Origin: Lacinutrix jangbogonensis | Lineage (GTDB): Bacteria > Bacteroidota > Bacteroidia > Flavobacteriales > Flavobacteriaceae | Assembly (NCBI RefSeq): GCF_000797445.1 | Contig: NZ_JSWF01000028.1 | Span: 62,001-126,000, forward strand | Direction: 5' to 3' | DNA: 64,000 bases | Part shown: positions 17,900-25,897 of the stretch, piece after piece | Numbering within the stretch: the first letter of the stretch is position 1 | How the letters are laid out: each line of letters opens with the position of its first letter | Made by a program: the position numbers and the translations under genes | The notes under the pieces: generated by a model | The model's input: only the letters and a program-made list of their open reading frames with translations | What the model was told of the DNA's origin: nothing | The model's database searches: none

Positions 17900-19060
17900 T
17901 TAACCTCTAAATAAAAAGAAATCATCTTTCATGTCTTCAATTTGTGCATCTTCATTGGTAATAATATAATCAATAGCTTTAGAAGTAAAAGTATCACCTT
18001 TTTCGGTTAGTGAAACGATATTATTATCAACCATAATCATATTGTTTTTAAGCGCTAATTCTAAAACTGTTTTAGCTCTTACTTTTTGCCAATTAATATG
18101 CTCGCGTAAATGATTAACATGTCTTTCTTCTAACTCATTATGGTTTTTTAAATGCAGTAGAAAAGTTAATAATGACACTTCTATACGTTGTTGTTTTTCG
18201 CGATACATTACAGCAATAACACCTTTGCTTGGCGCAAATAAATACACGATTAAAAACAATAAGCCCAACATGGTTGTAATAGAACCAGCGATAGAAGCAT
18301 CTAGCCAATGGGCAAACCAGTAACCAGAAATAGCACTCAACACACCAAAAGTAATGGCAAGCGCTAACATTTTCTTTAAATCTGTCGTTAATAAATAGGC
18401 TGTTGCCGCAGGAGTAATCATTAAGGCCACCACTAAAATGGCACCGACAGCATCAAAAGCACCAACGGTTGTAACTGAAGCTACACTCATTAATCCATAG
18501 TGAATAATTGCAGGTGAAAAACCTAACGAAGCAGCTAAACCAGCATCAAACGTGCTTATTTTTAATTCCTTGAAAAAAGCAAATAGTAAGGAAATGGTAA
18601 TTAATAAAATAACACCAATAATCCATAATGCTTTTGGTCCAACATCTATACCTGAAATTAGTAATCTATCGAAAGGCGCAAATGCTAATTCACCTAATAA
18701 AACGGCATCCACATCTAAATGGACATCATTGGCGTTTTTAGCAATTAAAATCACACCAATACTAAAGAGTGCAGGAAACACTAATCCGATAGCTGTATCT
18801 TCTTTAACGAGACCTGTTTTTTGAATATACTCTACTAAAACTACTGTAATAATACCTGTAAAAGCAGCAAATAGAATTAATATTGGCGAATTAAGGTCTT
18901 GCGTAATAAAGAAACCTATTACAATGCCAGGTAAAATAGAATGACTAATTGCATCGCTAATCATTGCCATTTTTCTAAGCACTAAAAAGGTGCCTGGAAT
19001 GGCGCAAGCAATGGCGACTAAACTCGCAATAAGCTGTATTTCAATTTGAGCGCTATTCAT
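17900..19060 (-). CDS. Metal ABC transporter permease (Mn/Zn type) with C-terminal winged-helix domain
   Basis: 386 residues. The first about 270 are an ABC-3 family permease with eight or nine membrane helices and the signature around ISDAISHSILPGIVIGF. The last about 110 residues are soluble and resemble the DtxR-type winged helix (WQKVRAKTVLELALKNNMI, then NIVSLTEKGDTF). It would pair with the neighbouring permease in a heterodimeric manganese or zinc importer. It overlaps that gene by eight bases. Similar fusions are found in Bacteroidetes; the function of the cytoplasmic tail is unproven. Confidence 0.9.
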   Translation of the reverse strand: MNSAQIEIQLIASLVAIACAIPGTFLVLRKMAMISDAISHSILPGIVIGFFITQDLNSPILILFAAFTGIITVVLVEYIQKTGLVKEDTAIGLVFPALFSIGVILIAKNANDVHLDVDAVLLGELAFAPFDRLLISGIDVGPKALWIIGVILLITISLLFAFFKELKISTFDAGLAASLGFSPAIIHYGLMSVASVTTVGAFDAVGAILVVALMITPAATAYLLTTDLKKMLALAITFGVLSAISGYWFAHWLDASIAGSITTMLGLLFLIVYLFAPSKGVIAVMYREKQQRIEVSLLTFLLHLKNHNELEERHVNHLREHINWQKVRAKTVLELALKNNMIMVDNNIVSLTEKGDTFTSKAIDYIITNEDAQIEDMKDDFFLFRG

Positions 19061-20087
19061 CTTCTGTAGATTGTTTAGTGTATAAATTTGCAGCAGTTTC
19101 GAATCCTATTTCGGTTAAACTCCACATATTGCCTTGAAGCTCTACATAATCTTTTTTTACTAATTTTTGAAGTGTTTTACGTGTAAAACCTTGAAAATTG
19201 TTCAATAATTTAATTGCATGTGGATGCGAAATATCATCGTGTGTTTCGGCTATATGATGCATAAATGTTAACGTTTTATGTAACTCTAAATCACGTCTAT
19301 TTTTAATAAATCTGATTTGTTTAAATAGTAAACCACGACTTGGAGAAAATACAAATGAAAAGAATACAAAAACAGAAGCCACCAATACAATAACTGGTCC
19401 TGTGGAAAGGTTGGTTTGGCTTGCGCTTATTGCAGTACCAAAAACACCAGAAAAAGCTCCAAATATTGCGGCCAAAAACACCATAGTAGATAAGCTATTT
19501 GTCCATTGTCTTGCTGCAGCTGCAGGAGCCAAAAGCATAGCGCTCATTAAAACAACGCCAACAGTTTGTAGGCCTAAAACTATTGCTAAGACAATAAAAC
19601 TGGTGATTAATATGTCAATAAATTTTGTATTGAAACCTAAGGTCTTGGTATAATCTGCATCGAATAACAAGATTTTAAATTCTTTCCAAAACAATAATAA
19701 AACGAATAAACATAAACCGGTTACAATGGCCATTAACCAAACATCACTTTCTACTAAAGTTGCTGCCTGACCAAATAGATATTTATCTAATCCTGCTTGA
19801 TTAGCGTTGGGTTGTTTTTGAATAAAGGTTAGTAATAACATTCCGAATCCAAAAAACAACGACAAGATTAAACCTAAAGCGGTATCACTTTTTAGATGTG
19901 TTTTCTTAACGATACTACGAATCCAAAACGTACCAATTAAGCCACTAACCAAAGCACCTAAAAGTAACGTATTAGAGTCTTTTGCTCCTGTAATTAAAAA
20001 CGCAATTGCAATTCCTGGTAAAGCTGCATGAGAAATCGCATCACCAAGTAAACTTTGTTTTCTAAGTACAGCAAAGCTACCTAACAT
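19053..20087 (-). CDS. Metal ABC transporter permease (Mn/Zn type), N-terminus without canonical start
   Basis: From ATG 20087 the protein is 344 residues: ABC-3 permease with LLGDAISHAALPGIAIAF, plus a C-terminal winged-helix-like tail (FTRKTLQKLVKKDYVEL, then WSLTEIGFETA). The frame remains open and clearly coding upstream (EYFSLVFSDYTLRTITLG), supplying the missing first helix. No ATG, GTG or TTG occurs there; only ATT (20183), ATC or ATA could start it. The true protein is therefore probably about 376 residues with a rare start codon, or its start was lost. Partner of the following permease. Confidence 0.88.
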   Translation of the reverse strand: MLGSFAVLRKQSLLGDAISHAALPGIAIAFLITGAKDSNTLLLGALVSGLIGTFWIRSIVKKTHLKSDTALGLILSLFFGFGMLLLTFIQKQPNANQAGLDKYLFGQAATLVESDVWLMAIVTGLCLFVLLLFWKEFKILLFDADYTKTLGFNTKFIDILITSFIVLAIVLGLQTVGVVLMSAMLLAPAAAARQWTNSLSTMVFLAAIFGAFSGVFGTAISASQTNLSTGPVIVLVASVFVFFSFVFSPSRGLLFKQIRFIKNRRDLELHKTLTFMHHIAETHDDISHPHAIKLLNNFQGFTRKTLQKLVKKDYVELQGNMWSLTEIGFETAANLYTKQSTEDE

Positions 20088-20200
20088 TCCTGTAACTGCT
20101 CCTAAAATGGCTGTTCCAAGTGTGATGGTTCTTAGCGTGTAGTCGCTAAATACTAATGAAAAATATTCTGATATATCGATAATGCTCTTTTGTTTGTTTT

Positions 20201-20230
20201 TGCGAGACTTTTTTAAGTCGTGGCAATCTG
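20201..20230. repeat. Dispersed intergenic repeat, inverted copy of the 17861 type
   Basis: It reads TGCGAGACTT, a T loop, then AAGTCGTGGCAATC, forming an imperfect hairpin. Shares its GATTGCCACG and TCGCA ends with the 17861-17899 element. It sits just before the N-terminal region of the permease that lacks a start codon. The following stretch to 20381 shows no gene. Confidence 0.5.
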
Positions 20231-20381
20231 TTTGTTTTTAATTTGTGAAATTCTTTAAACTGTGTTTATGTATTTTCAATCAAAATTTATTTTGATCTTA
20301 ATAATGCTTTGAATGACACTTTTATTCTCATCTGAGCAAGTACTGAAAACAATGACTGCCAACTGCTCAATGTCTCTTTTT

Positions 20382-21116
20382 TTATTTCTGAATACTTACT
20401 TTATAATTAATACCATAGGTCTTCGTTAAATTATCATCGTTAAAAATATCTTTAACTGGGCCGGTAGCAATTTTCTTTACATTTAAAAAGGTTACCCAAT
20501 CAAAATATTCTGGAACGGTTTGTAAATCGTGATGTACAACAATAACCGTTTTACCTGCTTTTCTTAACTCTTTTAAAATATTAATGATTGCAATTTCGGT
20601 TGTAGCATCAACACCTTGAAAAGGTTCGTCCATAAAATAAATCGATGCATTTTGAACCAATGCGCGGGCTAGAAAAATGCGTTGTTGTTGTCCACCAGAT
20701 AACTGGCTAATTTGTCGGTTTTTAAAAGCCAACATTCCTACTTTTTCTAAAGCCTCCAAAGCTGCTTTTTTTTCCTTTTGTCTTGGTCTTTTTATCCAAC
20801 CTAAACTGCCATAAGTACCCATCATCACAACATCTAAAGCTGTCGTTGGGAAATCCCAATCTACACTTCCTTTTTGTGGTACGTAGGCAACAAGTTGACG
20901 TTGTTTTTCGTAAGGTTTTCCATAAATAGAAACACTTCCAGCAATAGGTTTTAAAATACCAAGAATGGATTTAATAAGTGTCGATTTCCCTGCACCATTT
21001 GGTCCAACAATAGCCATTAATACACCTTCTGGAATTTCTAAATCGATATCCCAAAGTACTGGTTTGTAGTTGTAGGCTACGGTTAGATCGTCTACTTTTA
21101 CGGCTATTTTTGTCAT
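20382..21116 (-). CDS. Metal ABC transporter ATP-binding protein
   Basis: 244 residues. Walker [11 protein letters not shown] loop [13 protein letters not shown], signature LSGGQQQR, Walker B IYFMDEPF and the switch His in VVHHD are all present. The SVDWDFP and GVDATTE contexts are typical of Mn/Zn (SitB/MntB/ZnuC-like) importers. It powers the two adjacent permeases and takes substrate from the binding lipoprotein encoded upstream. Start at ATG 21116 is supported by the domain beginning. Confidence 0.95.
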   Translation of the reverse strand: MTKIAVKVDDLTVAYNYKPVLWDIDLEIPEGVLMAIVGPNGAGKSTLIKSILGILKPIAGSVSIYGKPYEKQRQLVAYVPQKGSVDWDFPTTALDVVMMGTYGSLGWIKRPRQKEKKAALEALEKVGMLAFKNRQISQLSGGQQQRIFLARALVQNASIYFMDEPFQGVDATTEIAIINILKELRKAGKTVIVVHHDLQTVPEYFDWVTFLNVKKIATGPVKDIFNDDNLTKTYGINYKVSIQK

Positions 21117-21168
21117 TATTTGTATTTTTCGTCTGTTTGTGATTCTGGTTTTTTGTCAGAATAGTATA

Positions 21169-21232
21169 GAGAATTTTTTTAATAACTTCTCGATACAATT
21201 TTTTCGGGCCTCAAAAATTACTCGAAGTGACG
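21169..21232. repeat. Dispersed intergenic repeat, CTCGATACAATTT...CTCGAAGTGAC type
   Basis: Contains AACTTCTCGATACAATTTTT and ends ACTCGAAGTGACG. A second copy lies at 50666-50768. This kind of intergenic sequence is widespread in Flavobacteriaceae genomes (recalled). It occupies the gap between the binding lipoprotein gene and the ATPase gene. Confidence 0.6.
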
Positions 21233-21281
21233 TTTTTTTTGTTTACATTCGAGTAAACACTGCCTCCTGAAGGCTGTGTTC

Positions 21282-22196
21282 TTATTTTAAAGCATTCACA
21301 ATCGTATTTACATTATACTCAAACATTCCTATGTAAGTTCCTTCAAGCGTACCTGCATTTCCAAGTGCATCAGAATACAGAGTTCCACCAATAATAACTT
21401 CATGACCTTTAGATAGCACTGCCGCCTGCAAGGCTTCAATAGTACGTTTTGGTACTGAGCTTTCTACAAAAACGGCTTTTACTTTATACTCTATTATAAA
21501 AGCAGCTAATTTTTGAACGTCTTTTACTCCAGCTTCAGTTGCTGTACTTAACCCTTGTAAACCCACGACATTAAAACCATAGTTTTTACCAAAGTAATTA
21601 AAGGCGTCATGTGCTGTGACGAGTATTCTTTTTTCCTTCGGAAGCGTTTCAATAGTAGCTAAAACTTTTTGCTCTAGAGCTTCTAATTTCTGAAGAAATA
21701 GTTTTTCGTTTTCAATAAAATTAACTGCATTTTTAGGATCCTTTTCAGATAGTACAGTAGTTACTTTTTTAGCGAATTGCTTAAAGAAAGCAATATTAAA
21801 CCAAACATGAGGATCGTAATTTGAAGCGAAATATTCTGATCCTATTAATTGTGTTTTATCTAAAGCAGCACCAAGTTCTATGGTGTTTTTGGTTTTGCTT
21901 CCCATTTTTTCAAAAACCTCAACCAACTTTCCTTCTAGATGTAAACCGTTATAAAAAATAACATCTGCGTTTACTAATTTAGACACATCGCCTTCGCTAG
22001 CTTTAAATAAATGAGGATCGACACCACTTCCCATTAAACCTTGAATATTAACTAAATCACCACCAATATTTTTTGCTAAATCGGTAATCATAGTTGTCGT
22101 GGTCACTACGTTTAGTTTACCATCGTCTTGTTTTTTTTCATTTTTACAAGCAAAAAAAGTAACAATAAAGGTGAGTAAAAGCACTGTTTTTTTCAT
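21282..22196 (-). CDS. Metal ABC transporter substrate-binding lipoprotein (Mn/Zn type)
   Basis: 304 residues with a lipoprotein signal (VTFFAC; Cys17). Cluster A-I solute-binding fold: GVDPHLFKAS (metal His), NGLHLEGKL (His), LVTAHDAFNYFGKNYG (His) and the late acidic ligand near GGTLYSDALG. There is no long His-rich loop, so manganese or mixed Mn/Zn/Fe is as likely as zinc. It delivers metal to the downstream ATPase and permeases. A 45-base region spanning its start codon and promoter is partly duplicated at 23490-23533. Confidence 0.93.
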   Translation of the reverse strand: MKKTVLLLTFIVTFFACKNEKKQDDGKLNVVTTTTMITDLAKNIGGDLVNIQGLMGSGVDPHLFKASEGDVSKLVNADVIFYNGLHLEGKLVEVFEKMGSKTKNTIELGAALDKTQLIGSEYFASNYDPHVWFNIAFFKQFAKKVTTVLSEKDPKNAVNFIENEKLFLQKLEALEQKVLATIETLPKEKRILVTAHDAFNYFGKNYGFNVVGLQGLSTATEAGVKDVQKLAAFIIEYKVKAVFVESSVPKRTIEALQAAVLSKGHEVIIGGTLYSDALGNAGTLEGTYIGMFEYNVNTIVNALK

Positions 22197-22226
22197 AAGT
22201 CTAAATATTTATTACGAAAGTACTAA
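22181..22226. repeat. Direct repeat copy A around the start of the metal-binding lipoprotein gene
   Basis: Shares TCATAAGTCTAAATATTTA and flanking blocks (GCACT, TTATTA, GAAA) with 23490-23533, in the same orientation. This copy contains the real start codon of the binding protein and its upstream region. Confidence 0.65.
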
Positions 22227-22302
22227 AAATTGAAGGATAACTAATAATACAGTCTTCAAAATACCGTGCTAAGGTTTAATTTGATGATAGTTTAGTTATG
22301 CT

Positions 22303-22488
22303 TTAAATTAAAAGTATTTCAGTTTTAATATAATTTCTAATCGCTCCATTTATGATATAACTATCTGTAGAAAATAGAAAGTGTTTTGATGTAGCAAAAT
22401 TAGTTTTGTTTTGGTGTTTGAGTTCTACATGTAAAACGTCGCTGTTTAGCAGTTTACTTTTATAGTATCTATTCAGCTTTGGATTCCG
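22303..22488 (-). CDS. Possible small protein without canonical start codon
   Basis: An open frame of 61 codons lies between the TPR gene and the binding-protein gene. Its translation looks like real protein (for example DVLHVELKHQNKTNF and DSYIINGAIRNYI) rather than random AT-rich noise. The only near-start is CTG at about 22476; there is no ATG, GTG or TTG. It is either a degraded small gene or one with a rare start. I do not recognise a family. Confidence 0.35.
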   Translation of the reverse strand, partial: RNPKLNRYYKSKLLNSDVLHVELKHQNKTNFATSKHFLFSTDSYIINGAIRNYIKTEILLI

Positions 22489-22511
22489 TTAAGGTGTTTT
22501 TCAGATTTAAA

Positions 22512-22973
22512 TTAATCTTCTAAAAGCGAGTAGTCGCTAATGTTTCCTTTAAGATAGTTATGAAGTGTGTTATATTTTTCTGGTTGATTGCTTTGTTCAG
22601 AAAAGCTTTTATACAAAAGCATTTGTTTCATTAATTGCTTCGAGTAAATGAGTTTTACGCTCAAATCTGTAGGTTGACTCATCAGGTATTCGATATAGTA
22701 AATACTCCGTTTTAGAAATGTATCTGCTTTGTTCCAATTTTTTAAATGGCAATACGCTTCGGCTAAATTATTACAAGAAATAATAAAAATAGGACGCACT
22801 GGTATTTTAAGTTTCAAACACTTTATATGGTGTTCCATTAAGGCTTCAGCCTTTTGCAAGGCTGTTTCATAATCATGAACTGCGTTTATGGTTTCACTTT
22901 CCATAAGCGTGTTGCCTCTTTTGGTAATTTGTTTCCAAATGGTTTCAGTATGTAATAAATCGACTGTGCTCAT
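22512..22973 (-). CDS. TPR-like helical protein of unknown function
   Basis: 153 residues, all alpha-helical. NNLAEAYCHLKNWNKADTFL matches the tetratricopeptide pattern (residues about 68-90), with a less regular repeat before it (ALQKAEALMEHHI). No signal peptide, so cytoplasmic. It follows the decayed thioredoxin-like gene and probably shared a transcript with it. A protein-interaction role is all that can be inferred. Confidence 0.7.
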   Translation of the reverse strand: MSTVDLLHTETIWKQITKRGNTLMESETINAVHDYETALQKAEALMEHHIKCLKLKIPVRPIFIISCNNLAEAYCHLKNWNKADTFLKRSIYYIEYLMSQPTDLSVKLIYSKQLMKQMLLYKSFSEQSNQPEKYNTLHNYLKGNISDYSLLED

Positions 22974-22979
22974 GCTACT

Positions 22980-23290
22980 ATGATTTTCAAAAATTTAATT
23001 CAAATGCAACCTAAATGTTACTTTAACAGTATCGCCTCCAATTGTTCAGTATTTAAAATAACGTGCTTTGGTTTTAAGATTTTTATCTGTAAAAACGGTC
23101 TTCTGCATTTTTATTCACGGTGCACACCAATTAGTATAAAAAGCTATAAATACTTTTTTAGGTTTTACCTCTATAGACGCGTTTAGTTGCTCGAAGCTTA
23201 GCCAATGAATTGTTTTGTCTGGTTGTGAGAAAACAACATTGACTAATACTACGAACAGAAAACTAACACTAATTTTAACTTTTTTTTCAT
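22980..23290 (-). pseudogene. Decayed thioredoxin-like secreted protein
   Basis: ATG 23290 followed by eight A residues; reading nine A gives a standard signal peptide (MKKKVKISVSFLFVVLVNVV) then IHWLSFEQLNASIEVKP and the active site FYTNWCAP. The second active-site Cys codon is TGA (stop). Beyond it the same frame still reads IKMQKTVFTDKNL, a normal thioredoxin continuation. A further frame change is needed to reach LNTEQLEAILLK before more stops. At least three lesions mean this is a pseudogene of a periplasmic thioredoxin-fold protein. Confidence 0.75.
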
Positions 23291-23500
23291 ATTTATAACG
23301 AACCAATTTTAAGCCAATATACGCTGTTCTTGGCGTTGAAGGATTATAAATGTAGTTGCTCTCACGGTTTTTTTTCCATTACTCAAAGCTGTTTGATAGC
23401 TGTTTGTAATATTTTTAACGCTCGTAAAATACTTACTTTGGGCATATCGAAAGTATAACCAATATGGAAACCTAATTCTGTTAACGATAGCACTATTTTC
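23291..23500 (-). pseudogene. Remnant of a TonB-dependent receptor C-terminus
   Basis: Two frames together read TELGFHIGYTFDMPKVSI, then VKNITNSYQTALSNG and SNYIYNPSTPRTAYIGLKL. This is the final beta-strands and VKN-N-Y pattern of outer-membrane TonB receptors. The start of such a gene is missing, there is at least one frame change, and a short deletion before VKN is likely. It is not a copy of the intact neighbour at 23546-25798, whose end differs. Upstream it abuts a duplicated promoter segment at 23490-23533. Confidence 0.65.
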
Positions 23501-23533
23501 TCATAAGTCTAAATATTTATTATGAAACTATTA
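23490..23533. repeat. Direct repeat copy B at the border of the TonB remnant
   Basis: About 45 bases matching the region around the start codon of the metal-binding lipoprotein gene (22181-22226), including TCATAAGTCTAAATATTTA. On the minus strand it still shows an ATG followed by AGAAAATAGTGCT, resembling the first codons of that gene (ATG then AAAAAAACAGTGCT). Probably the scar of a local duplication or recombination. Confidence 0.6.
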
Positions 23534-23545
23534 TAACGGTAGCAA

Positions 23546-25798
23546 TTACATTAATGTATAGCGTAAACCAAAGAATATACGTCGTCCTTGATTAGGTCCA
23601 AAAACATACGAAGGATCAAAAGTTAGTGCATAAGGATTGTCCGCTGTTACTTGTGCGTTGCCTTGAGTATCGAATAGAACATTCTCATCGAAAGGATCGT
23701 TTGCTCTTGCAATAATGAATGGGTTTCCTCTATTAGGAGTCCAATTTAATAAGTTTTTTACACCGCCATAAATTTCAAAATTATCCAAACCATCAAAAGT
23801 GACTTGAATGTTTTGAATACTCCAAGTTGGAGAAAATTCTTGTCTAGGATCTAATGGGCCTAATAATGGTAAGCGCATTGGACCATATAGATTTCCGGTA
23901 TAATCGAAGTTTAAATTGGTTTTATGGTTTTTATAAGATAATGACCAAGTACCAGTAAATTGTTCGGTTAAAATTTGTCTTGTTTTTATATCGTTTTCTG
24001 TTTGGTTAACATCTTGAACTGTAGCGCCAATGCTTCCTTTTATGCCATTTGAAAAAACCGCATCTAAGTTTAAACTTAGACCTTTTGAAGTAGAAAAGCC
24101 ATCTAAATTATCGTATATTATTTGATTAGGGTTTGTATCATAATCAGGAATAATAGCATTCGAAAAATAAGTGTACCAAGCCGAAGCATCTATTGTAAAT
24201 TGCATGGCGCTTGTGGTGTATATTTTTTTGAGATAGTTTAGGTTTACATTAAATGATTTTTCTGGTTTTAACTCTTCTTCAATAACGACATCTCGAGCGC
24301 CAGTTAAGGCAGCATGCTCTTCTGTAAATAAGTTTACTACTCTAAATCCTGTTCCCGCGTTTATTCTAAAAATATCATCGTCTGTAGGTTTAAAACGGTA
24401 TGCTAATCTTGGTGTTATTATTGAGCCATGTCTTTCATCAAAATCATATCTTAAGCCAAGTAGTAATTTTTGTTTTTGTGTAATTGTAATTTCGTCTTGA
24501 ACAAACACTGAAGGAATAAAAATTTTATCTGCTTCAAGAGTTGCGGTCGTATTATCATTATAATAATTATATCGACCAGCAGCACCAAATAATAAATCGT
24601 GATTTTTTAATGGTTTATCCCATATAAATTGTCCAAACCCTATACGCTGTTGTGCTAAGTAAGGTATGTTTCCGTAGACAGAATTCTGGTCGTGATCTGA
24701 ATAAGAAAACTGAAAATTTATATTTTCCTTTACAGGGAGTTGGTATTCACCAAGTAACTCGTAACGTGTTGTGTAAATGCTTTCGCCATAAATTTCATCT
24801 CCTCCTCTAAAACTTTTGTTCCATTGCAGCTCGCCTCCCCAGCGGTCTTCATAGAAAAAACGAGCAGCTATAGAGAATTTCTTTTTACTATCTCTTTTAA
24901 AACTCCATTTTTGAAATATCGAAATACGGTCTTGTAACGTTAAGTCTGTAAAATTATCGTTATTATTATCAATGATATTATCATATTTAAAGTAGTTAGC
25001 ACCCAATAAAAGTGTCGCTTTTTTTCCAACTTTAGTTTTAAAACCAATATCGGTATTTACTTCTCCCCAACCACTAACAAAACTATCTGCAAAGAAAATA
25101 GGCGCATTTTCTGGAAGTTTAGTTATAATATTTATTAAACCTCCAACAGCCTCACTACCGTATAGAGAAGATGCAGGACCTTTAACGATTTCTATTTGTT
25201 CTATTAATGAATTAGGAATACCAGACAATCCATAAACAGTGGATAATCCACTTACAATGGGCATACCGTCAATTAGCACTAACGTATAAGGGCCTTCTAA
25301 ACCGTTAATATGAATATCTCCTGTATTACAAACACTGCAATTAAGTTGTGGTCTAACACCATTTACATTTTGTAGTGCTTCAAAGATATTTGGCGTTGGA
25401 TTTTTTTTGAAAAATGCAGGTGTGTAAACCTCTACTGGAACAGGACTTTCTAAACGACTTACTGGTTTTAAAGTTCCTGTTATTACCACTTCACTTAATG
25501 CTTGACTTTCAATTAAATCGAAGCTTAAAATCAAGTTTTTATTGGTAATTGTTACGTCTTGTTTTTTAGTTTTAAACCCAGTAAAAGATATCACTATGGT
25601 ATATGTTCCAGGAGTGATGCCATTTATTTGAAAGGTACCATCTTCTTTAGTTGTTGTTCCAATTTTGGTGTTTTTTAAATAAACATTTGCAAAAGGTAAT
25701 GTTTCATTTTTAGTGGTTATTACTCCTGAAATGGAATACGTGTTTTGGGCTTGGGCAGTAAGTGCAAAGCAAAATAACAATGTAAATATTAGTCTCAT
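23546..25798 (-). CDS. TonB-dependent outer-membrane receptor, probably for metal or metal chelate
   Basis: 750 residues. Signal peptide (about 1-18), CarboxypepD_reg-like domain (about 20-100: SGVITTKNETLPFANVYLKN), plug domain (about 115-225) with DIHINGLEGPYTLVLIDGMP and QIEIVKGPASSLYGSEAVGG, then a 22-strand barrel with terminal FGLRYTLM. The plug has paired cysteines (NCSVCNTGD), common in this receptor subtype. The gene is divergent from the MntR-like regulator, and the shared region contains a palindromic operator overlapping its promoter. Together with the Mn/Zn ABC genes this suggests manganese or another divalent metal as cargo (inference). Confidence 0.92.
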   Translation of the reverse strand: MRLIFTLLFCFALTAQAQNTYSISGVITTKNETLPFANVYLKNTKIGTTTKEDGTFQINGITPGTYTIVISFTGFKTKKQDVTITNKNLILSFDLIESQALSEVVITGTLKPVSRLESPVPVEVYTPAFFKKNPTPNIFEALQNVNGVRPQLNCSVCNTGDIHINGLEGPYTLVLIDGMPIVSGLSTVYGLSGIPNSLIEQIEIVKGPASSLYGSEAVGGLINIITKLPENAPIFFADSFVSGWGEVNTDIGFKTKVGKKATLLLGANYFKYDNIIDNNNDNFTDLTLQDRISIFQKWSFKRDSKKKFSIAARFFYEDRWGGELQWNKSFRGGDEIYGESIYTTRYELLGEYQLPVKENINFQFSYSDHDQNSVYGNIPYLAQQRIGFGQFIWDKPLKNHDLLFGAAGRYNYYNDNTTATLEADKIFIPSVFVQDEITITQKQKLLLGLRYDFDERHGSIITPRLAYRFKPTDDDIFRINAGTGFRVVNLFTEEHAALTGARDVVIEEELKPEKSFNVNLNYLKKIYTTSAMQFTIDASAWYTYFSNAIIPDYDTNPNQIIYDNLDGFSTSKGLSLNLDAVFSNGIKGSIGATVQDVNQTENDIKTRQILTEQFTGTWSLSYKNHKTNLNFDYTGNLYGPMRLPLLGPLDPRQEFSPTWSIQNIQVTFDGLDNFEIYGGVKNLLNWTPNRGNPFIIARANDPFDENVLFDTQGNAQVTADNPYALTFDPSYVFGPNQGRRIFFGLRYTLM

Positions 25799-25815
25799 AT
25801 AATTTTAATTTTAAG

Positions 25816-25823
25816 CAAATATA
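25816..25823 (-). promoter_or_regulatory. -7 element of the TonB receptor promoter
   Basis: On the minus strand the sequence is TATATTTG (TAnnTTTG), 18 bases upstream of the receptor ATG. The palindromic operator begins four bases upstream of it, covering the place where the -33 element and RNA polymerase would sit. Confidence 0.5.
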
Positions 25824-25826
25824 AAT

Positions 25827-25852
25827 ATAAATTTAGATTAATCTAAATTTAT
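25827..25852. promoter_or_regulatory. Palindromic operator, probable MntR/DtxR box
   Basis: A perfect 26-base palindrome with core TTTAGATTAATCTAAA in the 99-base gap between the TonB receptor and the MntR/DtxR-family regulator. The core closely resembles known MntR/DtxR boxes (TTTAGG...CCTAAA-like; established knowledge). Its position next to the -7 element of the receptor and upstream of the regulator's promoter fits repression of both by metal-loaded regulator. Confidence 0.75.
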
Positions 25853-25868
25853 TGTTTAAATATATTCA

Positions 25869-25876
25869 TATATTTG
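25869..25876 (+). promoter_or_regulatory. -7 element of the metal regulator promoter
   Basis: TATATTTG fits TAnnTTTG and lies 21 bases before the regulator ATG. The operator palindrome ends 16 bases upstream of it, covering the -33 area. Confidence 0.45.
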
Positions 25877-25897
25877 TTTTAATAGTTAATAAAAATT

